Below, piece after piece: positions 59,499-64,000 of a stretch of DNA of 64,000 nucleotides. Numbering within the stretch: the first letter of the stretch is position 1; every line of letters begins with the position of its first letter. The stretch spans positions 480,896-544,895 of the forward strand of contig SCFE01000079.1 in NCBI GenBank assembly GCA_004352715.1, in the 5' to 3' direction. The notes below the pieces were generated by a model. The model was not told where the DNA came from and searched no databases. It saw only the letters and a program-made list of their open reading frames with translations. The DNA comes from Hofstenia miamia (lineage: Eukaryota; Xenacoelomorpha; Acoela). A program made the translations under genes and the position numbers.

Positions 59499-60574
59499 GT
59501 TAATATATGTCATAAGTAAACAGTAAACTTCATAAACTTTCTATTAAATCTATACATAAATCAAAATAAAATAAACCTCACATAAACACACGCACAATTT
59601 ATAAAATTTAAATTAAAATCAACACACATTAAGTCACCCGAATGAATATGTATACCAAAGACCCTTATGCATAAGAATGGATATTTATAATCAACAAGTT
59701 TTAAATGCCGCGTTAATTACAAAATTTAAAGTTAAGCTTTACTTGAAGCTTCTTATGGCTTTCTGGAGTCTCAAATTTGCAAATAGGTATATGGTAGTAC
59801 ATATTCATGAGAAATCTGTACCAAATATTTAGTAGAGATGATTTTGAAATATTCCTAAAATGCAAAATATTGCGTTCAGTACAGATTTGCAGAAATGACA
59901 CGGAAGATTTGAATTTTTTAAAGGATAAACAGGAATCCAGGGAGAAAAATTTGATCAAATGCTTCATTAGCAATATTAAAAATGTCAGCGCACAAACAAC
60001 CGCCTGGATGGATACACGTCACCATCTTCGGTAATTTCTCCTAAAATAGATAAGTTTGACAGTTTAACAACATATGTATATTTCAAGATTTTCTATATAG
60101 CAAATAGCATATCGTCCCTTTAGATAATAGTGTTTTTATTTACAAAGATTTGATCTAAAGATGACACTAAGATAGCAAATGATCTACAATTACCAACGAA
60201 TGTAATATGGAAGATAATTTTACAATAAGTTGTTTATGTATTAAACTCATTTTTTGGTTCTAAAGGGGCAATATGAAACCCTGAAAAAACTTGCAATGAA
60301 AATAGTGGTCGATTTCAATTTTATTACAATATTTTCAATTTGTACATTTTATGTGACATTGTGTTGTATTAGCATCTAAATTCCCAAATTGCCTGCATTT
60401 TAAATATACAATACAAATATAAAATTTAAAAATTCATTGTGCTATATTTTTCTAAATAGTTTACCTCCAGCATTTTACTTGAAAACACTTTTCTATACGA
60501 AAATTTATAATATATTATTATGGGACAAACTTAAATCAATGTATGTAAAAATCAACGCAATGTCACTCATCCAG
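59499..60574. other. AT-rich non-coding stretch
   Basis: A minus-strand frame at 59713-59973 (86 codons) follows no convincing splice signal and has no domain, so it is not called. Confidence 0.45.
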
Positions 60575-60686
60575 TCGATTCTTTATAATTACCACAATGA
60601 ACTCGCACAAAACAACGTGTTTGCTTATAGACCAACACGAAAAATAAGCAATGATATTGGGATTCCTAGTTCAACTATCACAATTG
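60575..60686 (+). CDS. possible exon with helix-turn-helix-like peptide
   Basis: After CTCATCCAG, a 112-bp open stretch ends at TTG|GTACGTG, a fair donor. It encodes SILYNYHNELAQNNVFAY and RPTRKISNDIGIPSSTITIG. The second half resembles a helix-turn-helix of the kind that starts many DDE transposases (a basic residue run, I-G-I-P-x-S-T-I). No second exon was found. It may be a transposon remnant instead of a gene exon. Confidence 0.28.
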
Positions 60687-61189
60687 GTACGTGACTTTTA
60701 ATATGAAAAGCGCAAATTATTGTTGAAGACCTCTGAACAAAAACCAAATAATCAATAATATCGCATGTTTTGAGTGGCATGGTCAACTAGCAAACTTAAA
60801 AATACCACAGCCTACGCCTTCATTTTGAAAGGTGACTGGGTAATGCGTTTGACACTTGATTCAGAAAAATATCTGATGATTCAGTTAAAGGAGGTCAATA
60901 TTTCTCAATTTTGAACAACTATGTCTGACCACAAATAGTAACTTTACATTTTAAAAATGGGTATAAATATTCATCCATTTGATTTCTTTTAGAGGGATTG
61001 GTATGAGATAATGTTTACTGTAATAATATTACAGCAACAGTTGATATCTTGAAGGATAGAATGTGAATATCTTGTCATCGATTAAGCATATCGAACATTT
61101 GTTATAATAAATGAATAATTTACCAATGTGTTAAAAACACAAAATTAAAAATTGAAAGAAGTTTATGGACACCTCGTATACAAAAAACA

Positions 61190-61502
61190 GTAAGATTAAT
61201 GTACGTATGTGAATAGGAAGGAAACTTGCTAAAAGTCGATGATGAAAAAGGTATATAGTGAGGCAAGTCGGTAAACTGCATACCAGAGGTTAGATAATGT
61301 GAATGATTGGGCTGCCAAAGACTGGACATTTCGCGAGATCTGGCGTTTTTCAAACGTTGCTTTTTAAGCTGTGCTAATGTTTTGGTAGAACGTTCTTCAC
61401 TGCCCACTTGACTCCTATGTAAAGGAGGTGGCGGTGATAGGACAGGCAATTGAGGCAAAATTTCCTCTTCAGGCACTGCAATATGCGGCGAAGCAATTTC
61501 AA
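61190..61502 (-). CDS. exon of an unidentified minus-strand gene (downstream exon)
   Basis: The acceptor AATTTTAG (AG at 61504-61503) opens a frame reading IEIASPHIAVPEEEILPQLP, a Pro-rich SPPPPLHRSQ, then the basic TKTLAQLKKQRLKNARSRE and SSLWQPNHSHYLTSGMQF. The phase-1 acceptor fits the phase-1 donor of the exon at 62204, completing an Ile codon. The frame stays open to 61120, but its last part contains GTATACGAGGTGTCCATA, a mariner-end-like sequence, so the true exon end is earlier and is not fixed; 61190 is a guess. The low-complexity, Ser/Pro-rich composition suggests a nuclear regulatory protein, but I cannot name it. Confidence 0.5.
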
Positions 61503-62203
61503 CTAAAATTTAATTCTTAAATCACATTTAATTAAAACGATTTATACTTTAGTTTGATTGGAATTGAAATATTTAAACTTAAAAACGATACAAAGAACAG
61601 ACCTCAAATCAAATGTCTACCATTGTTAGAATTATTTATTTATGTGCAAGTGAGATAATAAATCATAAGAATTACCTATAATCAAGCATGCCTTTGATGT
61701 ATTCGTCTCGTTGGGGATTAAATTTTGTAGTTACCACAGGTTTGATTTACATTGCTTCTCAAAGAGAAAAAATAATATAAAGCTATTCTCATGAACTTCA
61801 CTGTAAAGCATATATCGAAAATGCTAAGCACATCTTACTAAAAATGTAATAGTTGAATAGCTCCTATTGATGGAATGCAGAACGCTCTATTTTATAATTG
61901 TACACTGAAAAAAAACAATGATTCATCAATCACACAAGAACGGTTCGTGAGGCAACCACTATTAGGGAAGTGATATAATATATGAAAAATCAAAGATATA
62001 TAGTTAATACAGAAACAAATATAATGATTGTTTACAATATCATATTACAAACTATAGATAAAATACTATAAATTTTAGAAAATATAGTAAAGTTCATAGT
62101 AACCTGAAAACGCAAAAGGTAAATAATATTCAATTTTTTGGAATTCGAAGCTTCATTCTTTGAATTTAAATGAAATAATAATCTATTTAAATGCTACACA
62201 TAC

Positions 62204-62546
62204 TTTTAGGTGAATGAATATCTTCTACATCGTTCTCCGTTTTCATGATAGCCGATTCATCTTTAGGACTTTTCGCTGAACACGAAACCAAATGCGGAAA
62301 CTGTTGGGCGGCAGAAGCTACAATTTGTTTAGCGACATCGCTCGGTTTCATCTCGCCTTCCACTGAAGACCGAATGGTAGACTTTGCGATGCGGATTTTA
62401 GTTGGTGATACTGGCAATACATTATAAAGTTTATTTTGAACTGTGGTTGGTGTTGATGACGTACTTGTATTGTCTAGTGAATCCTCTGAAGAAGAAATCG
62501 GTGATTCTTCTTTCACTTTCAGCTGATTCTTTCTTGATTTACTTTC
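62204..62546 (-). CDS. exon of an unidentified minus-strand gene (upstream exon)
   Basis: Starts after CCCTACTTAG (AG at 62548-62547) in phase 0 and ends at CCTAAAA|GTATGT, a good donor. The 343 bp encode ESKSRKNQLKVKEESPISSS, a Ser/Thr-rich stretch, NVLPVSPTKIRIAKSTIRSS, then a more ordered EMKPSDVAKQIVASAAQQFP and DVEDIHSPK. Codon composition is much more balanced than the flanks. Splicing to 61502 preserves the frame. The absence of a Met context means that earlier exons lie to the right, beyond or around the piggyBac-like element. Ser/Thr-Pro sites suggest phosphorylation; the family is not recognised. Confidence 0.55.
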
Positions 62547-63114
62547 CTAAGTAGGGAAAAAGAAAATTACACATTGCCCAATTCATAACAGTCAATAGTT
62601 AACTGTGCACATTGCTTTGTAGTATTTTTATCCTATATCAAAAAAGTTAAATCTTGTGAATATAAAGTTAGTGGGAAATTTCAAACTGGATGTTACAAAA
62701 TTTGAAAAAATTCGTCTAAAAACACTGATTTGATAAAAGTATTTGGCAATTTGCAAGTCAGAAATGATGCACTGTAATGTGCTACTATCTAATATGTGAT
62801 ATTTAAATCAGTCAATGGGATTTCCCATCCAACTATAAAAATGTTTTATTTTCCCAAAACTTGAGTTTTTAGTTGTGAAAAAAATTATTTTTTGTTAAAA
62901 TTTAATGAAATTTTTACTGGAAATTGCTGTGATAAGTAGATAGGACTGAAACTAAAGTATTCTCAGATATCGCAGTAAATTTTGATTTTATAACCATTAC
63001 ATTGGTGTAACACCACTCTTAGACGAAATTTCGAAAATCTAAAAAATGTTAGAAGTTCAGAAAATATTTGTAGTATAAGTTCTTGTCAAATGATATGATT
63101 GAATAACTAAAGTG
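62547..63114. other. AT-rich non-coding sequence, probable intron of the 61-62.5 kb gene
   Basis: Nothing recognisable beyond the splice acceptor at its left edge. Confidence 0.5.
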
Positions 63115-64000
63115 TTAATCCTTAAAGCCCCAGTGGGTCTGTGGGACCCATAATTCAAATTCAAATTCAAATGTAATTTATTATATGAAAAAAACAAAGT
63201 AAGCTAACAAAACTCAATGACTTTTCTAATTTATTGGTAGTCTATAATATCTTATTACTGAATATTTTTTATATAGTTTAATTTGTCAAACAGACAATAT
63301 ATACAATATGTTACACTTAGCACTACTGGGTCTGATAGACCCAGTACCGCAGAGTTCAATATACAGTAGAGAGAGCACTTGTTTATTTCGCTGAAATTTC
63401 CTTTTCTTGTTAGCCTACCACAATTAATTCAATTATAATCTGGATATTTGATTTGATTGGCCAATTGGTCAATAATGCTGATTTCATTACCGCCGGATCT
63501 GCAGCATTGGGTGACTGCCTTATTGCTCTCTCTCCTGGAAATATTGAACTCTGTGCAACTCCTTCAGCATTATTAGGTGAATGCTAGTTAGTAACCAATC
63601 TAGTAGAATTTATTGAGTGGAGTGATTCATCGCAGGATTTTATCATATATACCTACATCTTATTCTATAGTGGAGTGATAATTAGTTTTATATTTTTTGG
63701 TTAAAGCTAAATATACGTTTCAAATTCAAAAAAAATAAAAAGACGATTATTCACAGCACAAGAGGAAGCCGCCAGAATTTTCGCCGCAAGTGACAGCGAT
63801 ATAGATGACGAAAGAAATAATTCTGGAGACGTTAGTACACAGGAACAAGAGGATGAGATTATTGTTATTGATATCCCAGTGAATGAAGACAGTGACGATT
63901 CAAATGATAATGACAGTTCAGAAAATGCTGATAATGCAGTGGGTGAGATAGGTCACAGATTGTCTAGAGACGGAAACATTAGATGGAGTATGGTGCCGCC
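63115..64000 (+). mobile_element. left part of a piggyBac-like element, continuing past the window
   Basis: TTAA at 63115-63118 is followed by TCCTTAAAGCCCCAGTGGGT, a plausible terminal repeat (a second TTAA at 63122 is an alternative boundary). Hairpins made of GGGTC/GACCC occur at 63134-63150 and at 63324-63346 (TACTGGGTCT, 3-nt loop, AGACCCAGTA). The coding sequence at 63735 has a piggyBac-type acidic N-terminus. The right end is outside the window. Confidence 0.7.
63735..64000 (+). CDS. piggyBac-like transposase, N-terminal part (runs off the window)
   Basis: Open to the window end with no stop. It reads KRRLFTAQEEAARIFAASDS, then a long acidic stretch (DSDDSNDNDSSENADN) and HRLSRDGNIRWSMVPP, the order usual for the N-terminal region of PGBD/piggyBac transposases before the DDE core. 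No ATG is in frame: the codon where a start would be expected, just before KRRLF, is ATA (63735-63737), and an in-frame stop lies just upstream. Either the start has been lost by a G-to-A change or a spliced 5' exon supplies it. The sequence is clearly younger than the 46-48 kb pseudogene. Confidence 0.72.
   Translation, partial: MKRRLFTAQEEAARIFAASDSDIDDERNNSGDVSTQEQEDEIIVIDIPVNEDSDDSNDNDSSENADNAVGEIGHRLSRDGNIRWSMVP

Noticed and set aside
1-64000. Bacterial-type systems (CRISPR, defence islands, operons) and tRNA genes
   Set aside because: No spaced repeat arrays, no compact gene strings and no cloverleaf was recognised; content is that of animal nuclear DNA.

Overview
The window is 64 kb of AT-rich animal nuclear DNA, rich in (TA)n microsatellites and split by eight runs of N. 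The case for an animal rests on a CR1-type LINE with esterase ORF1 and endonuclease/RT ORF2, on piggyBac, hAT, PIF/Harbinger and Tc1/mariner-type elements, and on a few isolated GT-AG exon candidates in otherwise non-coding sequence. Nothing fixes the phylum. There are no bacterial operons, no CRISPR array, and no tRNA or rRNA gene that I could recognise.

Left half (1-41 kb). This is mostly non-coding. It holds candidate exons at 2.2 kb (+), 22.4 kb (+), 26.2 kb (-) and, most convincingly, 29.4 kb (-; signal peptide, Cys-rich ectodomain, consensus splice donor). It also holds a series of small non-autonomous DNA transposons whose ends and target duplications can be read directly: hAT-type at 8.58, 15.92 and 16.75 kb, piggyBac-type at 17.53 kb, Tc1/mariner-type at 20.99 kb and PIF/Harbinger-type at 36.57 kb. 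Decayed coding remnants are a LINE RT (12.95-13.44 kb), a mariner-like transposase (22.6-23.2 kb) and an unidentified sequence (38.7-39.8 kb). Three small gaps are flanked by identical sequence and look like unmerged contig overlaps.

Middle (41-50 kb). There is a perfect 126-bp tandem repeat that stays open as 42-codon units, a 296-bp tandem duplication, a 5'-truncated CR1, a piggyBac transposase pseudogene with its acidic triad still visible, a LINE tail and a decayed reverse transcriptase.

Right half (50-64 kb). This is a nested mosaic. A decayed RT element with a nuclease-like tail appears to be split into 49.13-50.06 and 57.74-58.44 kb. Between the two parts lie a structurally intact CR1 (50.08-54.68 kb, minus; ORF1 and ORF2 both open), an internally deleted minus-strand transposon-like gene with short direct motifs on both sides, and the tail of a second RT family. 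The CR1 carries a 2A-like motif near the ORF2 N-terminus and a 3' stem-loop also present in the truncated copy. Two phase-matched minus-strand exons (62.5-62.2 and 61.5-61.2 kb) belong to an unidentified cellular gene, and the window ends inside a piggyBac-like element. The CR1 is the only apparently intact coding unit; the rest are exons, fragments or remnants.
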